DNA from: Betaproteobacteria bacterium
GTDB taxonomy: Bacteria > Pseudomonadota > Gammaproteobacteria > Burkholderiales > Rhodocyclaceae
Direction of reading: 5' to 3'
Assembly (NCBI GenBank): GCA_016720065.1
Contig: JADJXY010000001.1
Span: 310,001 to 374,000 of the forward strand
Length of the DNA: 64,000 bases
Part shown: positions 8,773 to 18,278 of the stretch, piece by piece
How positions within the stretch are numbered: position 1 is the first letter of the stretch
Layout: each line of letters starts with the position of its first letter
The notes under the pieces: generated by a model
What the model saw: the letters and a program-made list of their open reading frames with translations, nothing else
Told to the model about the DNA's origin: nothing
Database searches by the model: none
Made by a program: the position numbers and the translations under genes

Positions 8773-11451
8773 TCAAACCGCCATCGGATTCGGCTTGGCC
8801 GGATCCAGCTTGTACTTGACCAGGGCGGCAGCGACCTTCTCGCGCTCGATCTTGCCTTCGTCGGCCAGGGCCTTCAGTGCGGCCAGGGTCACCCAGTGGC
8901 GATCCACTTCGAAGTGGTGGCGCAGGGCCTCGCGGGTGTCGGAGCGGCCGAAGCCGTCGGTGCCCAGGGTGACATAAGTGCCCTTGACGAAGGGGCGGAT
9001 CTGCTCGGCGAACAGCTTGACGTAGTCGGTGGCGGCGACCACCGGGCCTTCGGCGCCCTTGAGCTTCTGCTCGACGTGGGACAGCTTTGGCGTCTCCAGC
9101 GGATGCAGCAGGTTCCAGCGGGCGACGTCCTGGCCCTCGCGGGCCAGTTCGTTGAAGGACGGGCAGCCCCAGAGGTCGGCTTCGACGCCCCAGTCGTTTT
9201 TCAGCAGGTCGGCGGCGGCGATGACCTCGCGGAAGATGGTGCCGGACCCCAGCAGCTGGACCCGCGGCCCCTTGCTCTTGGCGCCCTGCCGCAGGGCGTA
9301 CATGCCCTTGATGATGTCGGCTTCGGCGCCCTTGGGCATGTCCGGATGCTCGTAGTTCTCGTTCATCACCGTCAGGTAGTAGAAGACGTCCTCCTGCTCC
9401 ACGTGCATGCGGCGCAGGCCGTCCTGGACGATGACGGCGACTTCGAACTGGAAGGTGGGGTCGTAGGAGATGCAGTTGGGCACCAGGTTGGCCAGGATGT
9501 GGCTGTGGCCATCCTCGTGTTGCAGGCCTTCGCCGTTCAGCGTCGTACGGCCGGCGGTGCCGCCGACCAGGAAGCCCCGGGCACGCTGGTCACCGGCGGC
9601 CCACACCAGATCCATCACCCGCTGCAGGCCGAACATGGAGTAGCAGATATAGAAGGGGATGGTCTGCACGTTGTGCACGGAGTAGGCGGTGGCGGCGGCA
9701 ATCCAGTCGCTCATGGCCCCGGCTTCGTTGATGCCTTCCTGCAGCACCTGGCCGCTCTTCGACTCCTTGTAGAACATCAGTTGGTCGTGGTCTTCCGGCA
9801 CATAGTTCTGGCCTTGCTGGTTCCAGATGCCGACGGCGCGGAACATGCCTTCCATGCCGAAGGTGCGGGATTCGTCCGGCACGATGGGCACCACGTTCTT
9901 GCCGACCTGCTTGTCCTTCAGCAGCATGTTCATGATGCGCACCACGGCCATGGTGGTGGACAGCTCGCGCCCTTCGCCGGAAGCCTTCAAGAGGGCGGCG
10001 AAAGTATCGAGGCCCGGCACCGCCAGGGGAGCGGCCTTGCGCCGGCGCTGGGGCAGGAAGCCGCCCAGGTCCAGGCGGCGCTGGCGCAGGTACTGGTATT
10101 CCGGCGAATCCTCGGCGAATTTCAGGTAGGGCAGGGCGTCGAGCTGGTCGTCGGGCACCGGCAGGCCGAAGCGGTCACGGAAGCGGCGGATGGCCTCGTG
10201 GTCCAGCTTCTTCTGCTGGTGGGAGATGTTCATGGCCTCGCCGGCCTGACCCATGCCGAAGCCCTTGATGGTCTTGGCCAGGATCAGGGTGGGCTGGCCC
10301 TTGTGCTCGGTGGCGGCCTTGTAGGCGGCGAAGATCTTGAAGATGTCGTGGCCGCCGCGGTTCAGTTGCCAGATTTCGTCGTCGGTCCAGTCGGCCACCA
10401 GTTCCTTCAATTCCGGCGTGTTGAAGAAATTCTCGCGCACGTAGGCGCCGTTCTTGGCCTTGAAGGTCTGGTACTCGCCATCGACGCATTCCATCATGCG
10501 CTTCTTCAGGATGCCCTTCTTGTCGCGCTGGAAGAGGGCGTCCCAGTGGGTGCCCCAGACCAGCTTGATGACATTCCAGCCTGCACCGCGGAATTCGCCT
10601 TCCAGCTCCTGGATGATCTTGCCGTTGCCGCGCACCGGGCCGTCCAGGCGTTGCAGGTTGCAGTTGATGACGAAGACCAGATTGTCCAACTGTTCGCGGC
10701 CGGCCATGCCGATGGCGCCCAGGGATTCGACTTCATCCGTCTCGCCGTCGCCCAGGAAAGCCCAGACCTTGCGCTGCTCGGCCTTCTTGGCGTCGATCAG
10801 TCCGCGGGAAGCGAGGTACTTCATGAAGCGGGCCTGGTAGATGGCCTGGATGGGGCCGAGACCCATGGAGACGGTGGGGAACTGCCAGAAATCCGGCATC
10901 AGCCAGGGGTGCGGGTAGGAGGAAATGCCCTTGCCGCCGGTTTCCTGGCGGAAGTTGTCCATCTGCTCCTCGCTCAGGCGCCCGAGCATGAAGGCGCGGG
11001 CATAGATGCCGGGCACCGAATGGCCCTGGAAGAAGATCAGGTCGCCGTCGTGCTCGGCGCCGGGGGCGTGCCAGAAGTGGGAGAAGCCCACGTCGTAGAG
11101 GGCAGCGGCGGAGGCGAAGGAGGCAATGTGGCCGCCCACGTTGGTGTCCTTGTTGGCGCGCACCACCATGGCCATGGCGTTCCAGCGGATATAGGAGTGG
11201 ATTTTCAGTTCCAGATCCGGGTTGCCCGGGTACTTGGGCTGCTGGTCGGCGGGGATGGTGTTGATGTACTCGGTATTGGCCGAGTAGGGAATGTCGATGC
11301 CGTCTTCCCGGGCCTGGCCGATCAGGGTTTCGATCAGGTAATGGGCACGCTGGGGGCCTTCCTGGGCGATGACGCCTTCCAGGGCATCGACCCACTCGCG
11401 GGTCTCCTGGGGGTCGGCGTCGGCGGCACGGGCGGGGGTGGGGTCTGCCAT
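8773..11451 (-). CDS. aceE: Pyruvate dehydrogenase E1 component (homodimeric type)
   Basis: 892 residues, the usual length of single-chain E1 in Gram-negative bacteria. It decarboxylates pyruvate with thiamine diphosphate and acetylates the lipoyl group of E2. Visible signatures are GHIASFASAAALYDVGFSHFW, the ThDP motif GDGETDE running to NLVFVINCNLQRLDGPVRG, and the C-terminal GTDGFGRSDTREALR. The ATG at 11451 has a good GAGGAG upstream. First gene of the aceE-aceF-lpdA operon, divergent from mraZ across about 420 nt. The product links glycolysis to the TCA cycle. Confidence 0.98.
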   Translation of the reverse strand: MADPTPARAADADPQETREWVDALEGVIAQEGPQRAHYLIETLIGQAREDGIDIPYSANTEYINTIPADQQPKYPGNPDLELKIHSYIRWNAMAMVVRANKDTNVGGHIASFASAAALYDVGFSHFWHAPGAEHDGDLIFFQGHSVPGIYARAFMLGRLSEEQMDNFRQETGGKGISSYPHPWLMPDFWQFPTVSMGLGPIQAIYQARFMKYLASRGLIDAKKAEQRKVWAFLGDGETDEVESLGAIGMAGREQLDNLVFVINCNLQRLDGPVRGNGKIIQELEGEFRGAGWNVIKLVWGTHWDALFQRDKKGILKKRMMECVDGEYQTFKAKNGAYVRENFFNTPELKELVADWTDDEIWQLNRGGHDIFKIFAAYKAATEHKGQPTLILAKTIKGFGMGQAGEAMNISHQQKKLDHEAIRRFRDRFGLPVPDDQLDALPYLKFAEDSPEYQYLRQRRLDLGGFLPQRRRKAAPLAVPGLDTFAALLKASGEGRELSTTMAVVRIMNMLLKDKQVGKNVVPIVPDESRTFGMEGMFRAVGIWNQQGQNYVPEDHDQLMFYKESKSGQVLQEGINEAGAMSDWIAAATAYSVHNVQTIPFYICYSMFGLQRVMDLVWAAGDQRARGFLVGGTAGRTTLNGEGLQHEDGHSHILANLVPNCISYDPTFQFEVAVIVQDGLRRMHVEQEDVFYYLTVMNENYEHPDMPKGAEADIIKGMYALRQGAKSKGPRVQLLGSGTIFREVIAAADLLKNDWGVEADLWGCPSFNELAREGQDVARWNLLHPLETPKLSHVEQKLKGAEGPVVAATDYVKLFAEQIRPFVKGTYVTLGTDGFGRSDTREALRHHFEVDRHWVTLAALKALADEGKIEREKVAAALVKYKLDPAKPNPMAV

Positions 11452-11804
11452 GGTTCGTCTCCTCGATTGGGTTGTATTCCGTCGAGCCTGGTGGGCCGGA
11501 CAACTCTAACGCCTGGCGCCTCCGCCGGGTAGGGCTGGGCGCACTCACATTTCACATGGTAAAACCGTAATTCGTATCGTGCAACTGCGGTTTACCCGTA
11601 GACCCGACCGGGGGTATGGCCGGGTGCGGAAATGATGCCTTCCTGATACTTGAGGGTGCCGCTGGGCAGGTTTTCCCCACTCGTAACAAATTACATTAAG
11701 TGTTCATATTGGCACATTGATTTTTAAGGAAAAAAATTCTCCAAAATCTCCACGGAAAAGTGTCGTAAGTCCTTGTCTTCACAGAAAAAATCCTGCGTTT
11801 GCCC
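11452..11804. other. Non-coding divergent region between aceE and mraZ
   Basis: No convincing gene. The aceE side has an imperfect inverted repeat, GGTAAAACCG (11558-11567) and CGGTTTACC (11588-11596), a candidate operator. From 11680 onwards the DNA is AT-rich compared with the rest of the window, as expected for a promoter zone. I could not identify a regulator site with confidence. Confidence 0.6.
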
Positions 11805-11858
11805 TTGACTCCCCCCGAAGGCATGCACTAAAGTGGGAAAAGGTGTCAAAAAGTGGGT
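11805..11858 (+). promoter_or_regulatory. dcw cluster promoter with MraZ operator
   Basis: A -35 TTGACT (11805-11810) lies 18 nt from a weak -10 TAAAGT (11829-11834). Three MraZ-type pentamers at exact 10-bp intervals follow: TGGGA (11834-11838), TGTCA (11844-11848, degenerate) and TGGGT (11854-11858). MraZ is known to bind TGGGN repeats spaced by 5 nt upstream of its own gene, so the site predicts autorepression of the cluster. Confidence 0.8.
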
Positions 11859-11873
11859 AATAGGGGGAGGCGA

Positions 11874-12320
11874 GTGTTCGAAGGCGCGGCGGCGTTGAAT
11901 CTGGATGCGAAGGGGCGCATGGCCATTCCGGCCCGCCACCGGGATGCGCTCCTGGCCGCCGGCGAAGGCTCCCTCACGCTCACCTCCCACCCTCACGGCT
12001 GCCTGCTCCTCTATCCCACGCCGGTCTGGGAGCCGATCCGGGACCAGATTCTTCGTGTCCCCAGCTTCGATCCCCGGGCGGCATCGCTCAAGCGCGTCCT
12101 GGTGGGAAATGCCCGCACCGAGGAGCTCGATTCCGCCGGCCGCATCCTGCTGGCCCCGGAACTGCGGACCTATGCCCACCTGGAGAAGACCGTCTATCTG
12201 GTGGGCATGGGCAGCCACTTCGAAATCTGGAGCGAAGCGGGTTGGCAGAAACAGAACGATCTGGCGGCCGAGGCCTTGTCCGGCGAATTGCCGGCCGGGT
12301 TTGGAGACCTGGTGCTGTGA
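11874..12320 (+). CDS. mraZ: MraZ, transcriptional regulator of the division and cell-wall cluster
   Basis: 148 residues with a GTG start at 11874. This start was chosen because the protein then begins in the canonical way ([18 protein letters not shown]) and a GGGGGAGG Shine-Dalgarno sits 4 nt upstream. Two SpoVT-AbrB-like repeats are visible: [14 protein letters not shown] near the N-terminus and [14 protein letters not shown] in the second half, each with the conserved D-x-x-G-R. MraZ forms oligomeric rings on TGGGN operator repeats and represses the dcw operon. The operator lies directly upstream. Confidence 0.96.
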   Translation: MFEGAAALNLDAKGRMAIPARHRDALLAAGEGSLTLTSHPHGCLLLYPTPVWEPIRDQILRVPSFDPRAASLKRVLVGNARTEELDSAGRILLAPELRTYAHLEKTVYLVGMGSHFEIWSEAGWQKQNDLAAEALSGELPAGFGDLVL

Positions 12321-12423
12321 TCGGTCCCCACCTCCGCCCGGCTCACGGTCGCACAGGGGTCCGGCGGAAGCGCGCGGCGGCCCCTTTGTCGGTAGGCGGC
12401 GTCCCCGTGGCGGGGGGCTTGCG

Positions 12424-13341
12424 TTGAGCGCCCACGTGACCGTCCTGCTGGACGAGGCCGTCGAAGCCCTGGCGATTCGGCCGGACGGCGCCTACATCGA
12501 TGCGACTTTCGGGCGGGGCGGGCATAGCCGCGCCATTCTCGCCCGCCTGGGCAGTGCCGGCCGCCTGGTCGCCCTGGATCGGGATCCGCAGGCCGTCGCC
12601 GCGGGCGAGGCGATCAACGACCCCCGTTTTTGTCTCGTTCACGCCGCCTTCGGCGATCTGGCTGCTGCGGTAGCCGGTGCCGGTCTGGCAGCGGCGGACG
12701 GGGTGCTGTTTGACGTAGGGGTGTCGTCGCCCCAGATCGACGACAAGGAGCGGGGGTTCAGCTTCCGCCACGATGCCCCCCTCGACATGCGGATGGATAC
12801 CACCCGCGGCGAGACGGCGGCGGAATGGCTGGCGCGGGCCGATGAGCGAGACATCGTGGAGGTGATAAGAAATTATGGCGAAGAACGGTTTGCTGTCCAG
12901 ATTGCAAAGAAGGTTGTGGCTGCTCGGAGCGAGCAAGCTCTTGTCACAACAGGCCAGTTCGCGGCCCTCGTACGCGCGGCCGTGCGCACCCGTGAGCCAG
13001 GGCAGGACGCGGCGACGCGCAGCTTTCAAGCTCTACGGATTCATATCAATCAAGAGCTCCGCCAGCTGGAGGTAGCCCTGCCCCAGGCGACCCAGCTCCT
13101 GCGCCGGGGGGGCAGGCTGGTGGTGATCGCCTTCCATTCCCTGGAGGACCGCATCGTCAAGCGCTATCTGCGTGCCCTGGCGGAGCCCGACGCCCTGCCG
13201 CGGGACATTCCCCTGCGGGCCGACCAGTTGCCGCAGCCCGTGCTGTGCCCGGTCGGCAAGGCGCTGCGTCCGTCGGCGGCGGAAGTCGTGGCCAATCCGC
13301 GGGCGCGCAGTGCCGTCATGCGTGTGGCGGAAAAGCTCTGA
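12424..13341 (+). CDS. rsmH: 16S rRNA (cytosine1402-N4)-methyltransferase RsmH
   Basis: 305 residues from a TTG start at 12424, which gives the typical [15 protein letters not shown] beginning; a G6 run about 7 nt upstream can act as ribosome binding site, and no ATG or GTG fits. The SAM-binding region is [14 protein letters not shown] and VALDRDPQA. The family motif [27 protein letters not shown] and the C-terminal [14 protein letters not shown] are present. RsmH methylates C1402 in the ribosomal P site. A ~100-nt gap follows mraZ, and the stop overlaps the ftsL start. Confidence 0.95.
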   Translation: MSAHVTVLLDEAVEALAIRPDGAYIDATFGRGGHSRAILARLGSAGRLVALDRDPQAVAAGEAINDPRFCLVHAAFGDLAAAVAGAGLAAADGVLFDVGVSSPQIDDKERGFSFRHDAPLDMRMDTTRGETAAEWLARADERDIVEVIRNYGEERFAVQIAKKVVAARSEQALVTTGQFAALVRAAVRTREPGQDAATRSFQALRIHINQELRQLEVALPQATQLLRRGGRLVVIAFHSLEDRIVKRYLRALAEPDALPRDIPLRADQLPQPVLCPVGKALRPSAAEVVANPRARSAVMRVAEKL

Positions 13342-13634
13342 TGCTGCGCGTCAATACCATTCTCCTCATCGTCCTGGTGCTCTCCGCCCTGGGGGTGGTC
13401 ACCGCCCAGCACCGGGCCCGCAAGCTATTCCAGGACGTGGAGGCAGAGCAGGAACGGGCGCGGCAACTCGACGTGGAGTTCGGCCAGTTGCAACTGGAGA
13501 TGTCTACCTGGGCGACCCATCCCCGCATCGAGCAGATCGCGCGGGAGCGCCTGCGCATGCGCCAGCCTGACGCCTTCGGTCGCGTCATCGAGCCTGCCAC
13601 CGCTCCGGCCGCGTCGCGCGGAGGGCGCCGCTGA
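13341..13634 (+). CDS. ftsL: Cell division protein FtsL
   Basis: 97 residues. The ATG at 13341 overlaps the rsmH stop (TGATG). Topology is as expected for FtsL: a very short cytoplasmic N-terminus, one membrane helix (about residues 4-23, LLIVLVLSALGVVTA), then a periplasmic coiled-coil (KLFQDVEAEQERARQLDVEFGQ) and an ARERLRM segment. FtsL forms the FtsQLB complex and activates FtsWI. It is poorly conserved in sequence; the call rests on position, size and topology. Confidence 0.92.
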   Translation: MLRVNTILLIVLVLSALGVVTAQHRARKLFQDVEAEQERARQLDVEFGQLQLEMSTWATHPRIEQIARERLRMRQPDAFGRVIEPATAPAASRGGRR

Positions 13635-15388
13635 TGGTCGTTCGCCGCCGCGGTCGCGCCGCCCACCGTTTCGCCGAAAGCCCGGTCCTGCAACTGGCCT
13701 TGCAGGGTTGGCGGTCACGCTTGGTCGGGCTGGTGCTCATGGGGGCCTTCGCGCTGCTGGCCGGGCGCGGCTTTTATCTCCAGATCGTCGATACCGACTT
13801 TCTCCGCGGCAAGGGGGAATCCCGCTATTTGCGCGATATCGAGGTTTCCGCCTCCCGGGGCAGGATCGTGGACCGCAATGGCGATCTGCTGGCGGTCTCG
13901 ACGCCCATGAAGTCCATCTGGGCCATCCCGGCAGATGCCCGCCAGATGGGGCCGGAGCAGAAACGGCGTCTGGCCGCCCTGCTCGACGTGCCGCCGCGGG
14001 ACATGGAGCAGCGTCTGGCGGGAGACAAGACCTTTGCCTTCCTGAAGCGCCAGGTGCCGCCCGATGTCGCCGATCAGGTCTCGGCCCTCAAGCTGCCTGG
14101 GGTACACCAGGAAAAGGAATACCGCCGCTACTACCCGGCCGGAGACATGACCGCCCATATGGTGGGCTTTACCGGCGTGGACGACCGGGGCCTGGAGGGG
14201 GTCGAACTGGCCTTCCAGAAGAGCCTCGAAGGCCGCGCCGGCAGCCGCAGTGTCATCAAGGACAGGCGCGGACACATCGTCGAGGACGTGGGGGCCCTCA
14301 AACCGCCGCGGGACGGCAAGGACGTTCGTCTGGCGCTGGATTCCAAGATCCAGTACCTGGCCTACAGCCATCTCAAGGCAGCGGTTGCCGAGCACAAGGC
14401 CCGCGCCGGCGGGGCCATCGTCCTCGATGCCCGCAGCGGCGAAGTGCTCGCCCTGGTCAATCTGCCCACCTACAACCCCAACAACCGCGAGCATCTTTCC
14501 GGCGCCCAACTGCGCAACCGGGCCCTGACCGATACCTTCGAGCCCGGCTCGATCATGAAGCCCTTTACCGCCGCCCTGGCCCTGGAGCGAGGCAAGGTGC
14601 GCTTCGACACCGTGATCGACTGCGCCCCGGGGCGCATGACCATTGGCAGCGCCACCATTTCCGACGCCCATCCCCACGGCCCCCTGACCGTGGCCCAGGT
14701 GATCCAGAAGTCGTCCAACGTGGGCACCGCCAAGCTGGCCTTCAATTTCTCGCCCCGGGAAATGTGGGAAATGTACGACGCGGTGGGTTTCGGCCAGCAG
14801 CCGCAGTTGGGATTTCCCGGCGAAGTTTCCGGCCGGCTGCGCCCCTGGAAGAACTGGCGGCCCATCGAACAGGCCACCATGTCCTACGGCCATGGCATTT
14901 CGGTCAGCCTGATTCAGATCGCCCGGGCCTATACCGTCTTCGCCCGGGACGGCGACCTCGTTCCGCTCTCGCTCCTGCGCCTGGATGAGCCGCCGGCCAA
15001 GGGCGTCCAGGTCTTCTCGCCGGAGACCGCCCGGGAAATCCGCGCCATGCTCGAAATGGCGGTCCAGCCCGAGGGAACGGCGCCCAAGGCCCGCGTCGTG
15101 GGCTACCGCGTGGGAGGCAAGACGGGCACCGCCTACAAGATCGAGAACGGCGCCTATGCCCGCAAGTACGTGTCGTCCTTCGTGGGTGTTGCGCCCCTCA
15201 GCGATCCACGCCTGGTGGTGGCGGTGATGATCGACGAGCCGACCGCGGGCGGCCACTACGGGGGCGACGTGGCGGGGCCTGCCTTTTCCGGCATCACCGC
15301 CGGCGCCCTGCGCACCCTGGGGATCAAGCCCGATCTGCCGCTCCAGGTGGCCCAGCAGGACCGCGCAGCGGGGGGAGGGCACCTATGA
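13634..15388 (+). CDS. ftsI: Penicillin-binding protein 3, septal peptidoglycan transpeptidase FtsI
   Basis: 584 residues. A single N-terminal membrane anchor (about 25-48) is followed by a PBP dimerisation region and the transpeptidase domain. The catalytic triad motifs are complete: S306-I-M-K309 in EPGSIMKPF, S360-S-N in KSSNVGTAK, and K496-T-G in GGKTGTAYK. FtsI crosslinks septal peptidoglycan with FtsW. Its ATG overlaps the ftsL TGA, and its own stop overlaps the murE start (ATGA). Confidence 0.97.
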   Translation: MVVRRRGRAAHRFAESPVLQLALQGWRSRLVGLVLMGAFALLAGRGFYLQIVDTDFLRGKGESRYLRDIEVSASRGRIVDRNGDLLAVSTPMKSIWAIPADARQMGPEQKRRLAALLDVPPRDMEQRLAGDKTFAFLKRQVPPDVADQVSALKLPGVHQEKEYRRYYPAGDMTAHMVGFTGVDDRGLEGVELAFQKSLEGRAGSRSVIKDRRGHIVEDVGALKPPRDGKDVRLALDSKIQYLAYSHLKAAVAEHKARAGGAIVLDARSGEVLALVNLPTYNPNNREHLSGAQLRNRALTDTFEPGSIMKPFTAALALERGKVRFDTVIDCAPGRMTIGSATISDAHPHGPLTVAQVIQKSSNVGTAKLAFNFSPREMWEMYDAVGFGQQPQLGFPGEVSGRLRPWKNWRPIEQATMSYGHGISVSLIQIARAYTVFARDGDLVPLSLLRLDEPPAKGVQVFSPETAREIRAMLEMAVQPEGTAPKARVVGYRVGGKTGTAYKIENGAYARKYVSSFVGVAPLSDPRLVVAVMIDEPTAGGHYGGDVAGPAFSGITAGALRTLGIKPDLPLQVAQQDRAAGGGHL

Positions 15389-16854
15389 CCGCGGTGCGCG
15401 AATTGCTGGCCGACCTCGAAGCCGCGGGCATCCGCCCCAGCGGGGTGACCGACGACAGCCGTCGGGTGGCCCCGGGGGATATCTTCCTGGCCTACCCCGG
15501 CGACCTCGCCGATGGCCGGCGCTACATTCCCGACGCCCTTGCCCGAGGCGCGGCGGCGGTCCTCTGGCAGCCCGGCGGTGACTTCGCCTGGGACGCCGCT
15601 TGGCGCGTTGCCAATCGCTCGGCCAGCGGCCTGCGCGCTTTGGCCGGTCCCCTGGCCCACGAAGTTCTCGGCCGGCCCAGCGAAAGGCTCTCCCTGGTCG
15701 CCATCACCGGTACCAACGGGAAGACCACCGTCAGCCAGTGGCTGGCCCGGGCCTATCCCGGGGCCTGCGCCGTGATCGGTACCCTGGGCGCGGGCTTTCC
15801 GGATGAATTGCAGGAAACGGGCTTCACCACGCCGGAAGCCACCGCCCTGGTGGCCGCCCTGGCCGACTTCCAGGGGAGGGGGGCGCGGGCCTGCGCCCTG
15901 GAGGCGAGTTCCATCGGCATCGAGGAAGGACGCATGAACGGCCTGCGGGTCGACGTGGCCGTATTCACCAATCTGTCCCGGGACCATCTCGATTACCACG
16001 GCACCATGGAGGCCTACTCGGCGGCCAAGGAGCGCCTGTTCAACTGGCCGCGCCTGCGCGCCGCGGTGGTGAATCTGGACGATCCCTTCGGGCGCCTTCT
16101 GTTCAGCGCCTCCTCCGCCAGCCGCATCCTCGGCACCACGGTGGGCGAAGGCGAGCAGGCCACCCGGGCCGCGGTGCGGGCGGAGCACCTGGAGGCGACG
16201 CCCGAGGGACAGTCTTTCACCCTCGTCCTGCCCAACGGTCGGGTCGCCGTGCGCACCGCGATCCTGGGGCGCTACAACGTCTCCAACCTGCTGGCCGTCG
16301 CTGCGGTGCTGTACGACACGGGCCTCGCGGCCTCCGACATCGCCGCCCGGCTCCAGGCCCTCGCCCCTCCTCCAGGGCGCCTGGAGCGCCTGGGAGGCGA
16401 GGGCGAGCCGCTGCTGGTGGTGGATTACGCCCATACACCCGACGCCCTGGCCAACGCCCTGCAAGCCCTGCGCGACGTGGCTGCGGCCCGAGGCGGAAAG
16501 CTGGCGGTCGTCTTCGGCTGTGGCGGTGACCGGGACCGCGGCAAGCGTCCCCTGATGGGCGAGGTGGCGACCCGGGGCGCCGACAGCGTCATCGTCACCA
16601 GCGACAACCCGCGTCGGGAAGACCCCGCCGCCATCATCGCCGACATTCTGCCCGGCGCGCCCGGCGCCCGCGTCATCGAGGACAGGGCCGAGGCCATCCA
16701 TGCCGCCCTGGCGGCCGCCACCGACGTCGACGTGGTGCTGCTGGCCGGCAAGGGTCACGAACCCTACCAGGAGCGCAACGGCCTGCGCACGCCCTTCTCC
16801 GACCTGGCCGAAGCTCGCGCCGCCCTCGCCAGACGCCAAGAGAAAAAACAATGA
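15385..16854 (+). CDS. murE: UDP-N-acetylmuramoyl-tripeptide synthetase MurE (meso-diaminopimelate adding)
   Basis: 489 residues. Mur ligase fold: an N-terminal UDP-binding domain (VTDDSRRVAPGDIFLA), the ATP-binding P-loop GTNGKTTVSQWLA, an ASSIGIEEGRM segment and a C-terminal domain carrying DNPRREDP. The DNPR motif is typical of MurE enzymes that add meso-diaminopimelate, so a Gram-negative type peptidoglycan is expected. Coupled to ftsI and murF by ATGA overlaps. Confidence 0.97.
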   Translation: MTAVRELLADLEAAGIRPSGVTDDSRRVAPGDIFLAYPGDLADGRRYIPDALARGAAAVLWQPGGDFAWDAAWRVANRSASGLRALAGPLAHEVLGRPSERLSLVAITGTNGKTTVSQWLARAYPGACAVIGTLGAGFPDELQETGFTTPEATALVAALADFQGRGARACALEASSIGIEEGRMNGLRVDVAVFTNLSRDHLDYHGTMEAYSAAKERLFNWPRLRAAVVNLDDPFGRLLFSASSASRILGTTVGEGEQATRAAVRAEHLEATPEGQSFTLVLPNGRVAVRTAILGRYNVSNLLAVAAVLYDTGLAASDIAARLQALAPPPGRLERLGGEGEPLLVVDYAHTPDALANALQALRDVAAARGGKLAVVFGCGGDRDRGKRPLMGEVATRGADSVIVTSDNPRREDPAAIIADILPGAPGARVIEDRAEAIHAALAAATDVDVVLLAGKGHEPYQERNGLRTPFSDLAEARAALARRQEKKQ

Positions 16855-18278
16855 ATTGGCTCCTCTCCGAAATCGCTCAAGCCATAGGTGCGCGTCAGGT
16901 CGGCGCCAACCAGGCCGTGACCGGCGTGTCCACCGACACCCGCGCCGCCGCTGGCGGCATGCTCTTCGTGGCCCTGCGCGGCGAGCGTTTCGACGCTCAC
17001 GATTTTCTCGATCAGGCCGTCGCCACCGGCGCTGCCGCCCTCATGGTCAGCGACGCGAGCCGCCTGCCGGCCGGCGCCGCGGCCCTGGTGGTGGACGACA
17101 CCCGCCTCGCCCTGGGGCGCCTGGCCGCCGCCTGGCGCAGCCGCTTCACCCTGCCGGTGCTGGCCGTGACGGGATCCAATGGCAAGACCACGACCAAGGA
17201 AATGATCGCCGCCATCCTCAAGGCAGCCTTCGGCGACGCCGTGCTGGCCACCCGTGGCAATCTCAACAACGACATCGGCCTGCCGCTGACCCTGCTGGGG
17301 CTGAACGCCGGGCATCGGGCGGCGGTGATCGAGATGGGCATGAACCATCCGGGCGAAATCGCCTATCTCGCTCCCATCGGCGCGCCGACGGTGGCTGTGA
17401 TCACCAACGCCCAGCGCGCCCACCTGGAAGGCATGGGCGACCTGGACGAAGTGGCGCGGGAGAAGGGTGCCATTTTCGGCGGGCTGCAAGGGAAAAGCGT
17501 CGCCGTGGTCAATGCCGACGACGCCTACGCCGACTACTGGCGCAGCCTCGCCGGCCCGCACAGCGTCCTCACCTTCGGCATCGACAGCCCCGCCGACGTC
17601 CGCGGCGAGGTGCGCCAGCACGGGCTGGACATCACCCTGCATCTCATCGCTCCCCAGGGCGAGGCCGACATTGCCCTGGCCGTGCCGGGTCGGCACAACG
17701 CCCGCAACGCCGTTGCGGCGGCGGCGACCTGCCTCGCCGCCGGCATTCCCTTGGCTGCTGTGGCCCAGGGGCTGGCCGCCTTTGCCGGGGTCAAAGGGCG
17801 CCTGCAGCGGCGCCCGGGTGCCAACGGCGCCGTGATCCTCGACGACAGCTACAACGCCAATCCGGATTCCGTGCGGGCCGGCATCGACGTGCTGGCCTCC
17901 ACCATCGGCCACAAGATCATGGTGCTGGGCGACATGGGCGAGATCGGTCAGGCCAGCGCCCAGTACCACGACGAGATCGGCGGCTATGCCAAGAGCCAGG
18001 GCGTCGACCGTCTCTATACCCTGGGTGAGGCTTCCCAGTTGGCGGCTCACAACTTCGGCGACGGCGGGCAGTCCTTCCGCAGCCCGGAAGAGTTGCTGAA
18101 CGCGCTCACCCCCGAGCTCACCCCCGACGCAACCGTGCTGGTGAAGGGTTCGCGCTTCATGAAGATGGAACGGGTCGCCGACGCCATCGCCGCCCTCACC
18201 CCCGACCCCTCTCCCGCAGGCGGGCGAGGGGAGACAACCGCGGCGCGGTGCGCCGACACAAATCCGGAGGGTGCGTAA
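16851..18278 (+). CDS. murF: UDP-N-acetylmuramoyl-tripeptide-D-alanyl-D-alanine ligase MurF
   Basis: 475 residues. MurF adds D-Ala-D-Ala to complete the UDP-MurNAc-pentapeptide. Motifs: [17 protein letters not shown]-loop [21 protein letters not shown], and the C-terminal [10 protein letters not shown]. The last ~27 residues ([13 protein letters not shown] onward) are not part of the enzyme: they are encoded by a widespread C-rich intergenic repeat (about 18194-18236) that has been incorporated into the reading frame. The stop overlaps the mraY ATG (TAATG). Confidence 0.97.
   Translation: MNWLLSEIAQAIGARQVGANQAVTGVSTDTRAAAGGMLFVALRGERFDAHDFLDQAVATGAAALMVSDASRLPAGAAALVVDDTRLALGRLAAAWRSRFTLPVLAVTGSNGKTTTKEMIAAILKAAFGDAVLATRGNLNNDIGLPLTLLGLNAGHRAAVIEMGMNHPGEIAYLAPIGAPTVAVITNAQRAHLEGMGDLDEVAREKGAIFGGLQGKSVAVVNADDAYADYWRSLAGPHSVLTFGIDSPADVRGEVRQHGLDITLHLIAPQGEADIALAVPGRHNARNAVAAAATCLAAGIPLAAVAQGLAAFAGVKGRLQRRPGANGAVILDDSYNANPDSVRAGIDVLASTIGHKIMVLGDMGEIGQASAQYHDEIGGYAKSQGVDRLYTLGEASQLAAHNFGDGGQSFRSPEELLNALTPELTPDATVLVKGSRFMKMERVADAIAALTPDPSPAGGRGETTAARCADTNPEGA
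18194..18236. repeat. C-rich palindromic repeat forming the murF 3' end
   Basis: The sequence CCCCTCTCCCGC, a short loop, then GCGGGCGAGGGG forms an imperfect palindrome. Repeats of this type are common between genes in many proteobacteria and often yield an LTPxPSPxxGRGE peptide when read through. A related copy lies at 58808-58852. Confidence 0.65.

Noticed and set aside
5232..11532. Very long open frames on the plus strand opposite aceE, aceF and lpdA (over 1000 codons each)
   Set aside because: They mirror well-identified genes; in high-GC DNA the antisense frame stays open by codon bias. The translations are low-complexity Gly/Ala/His/Asp-rich with no domains.
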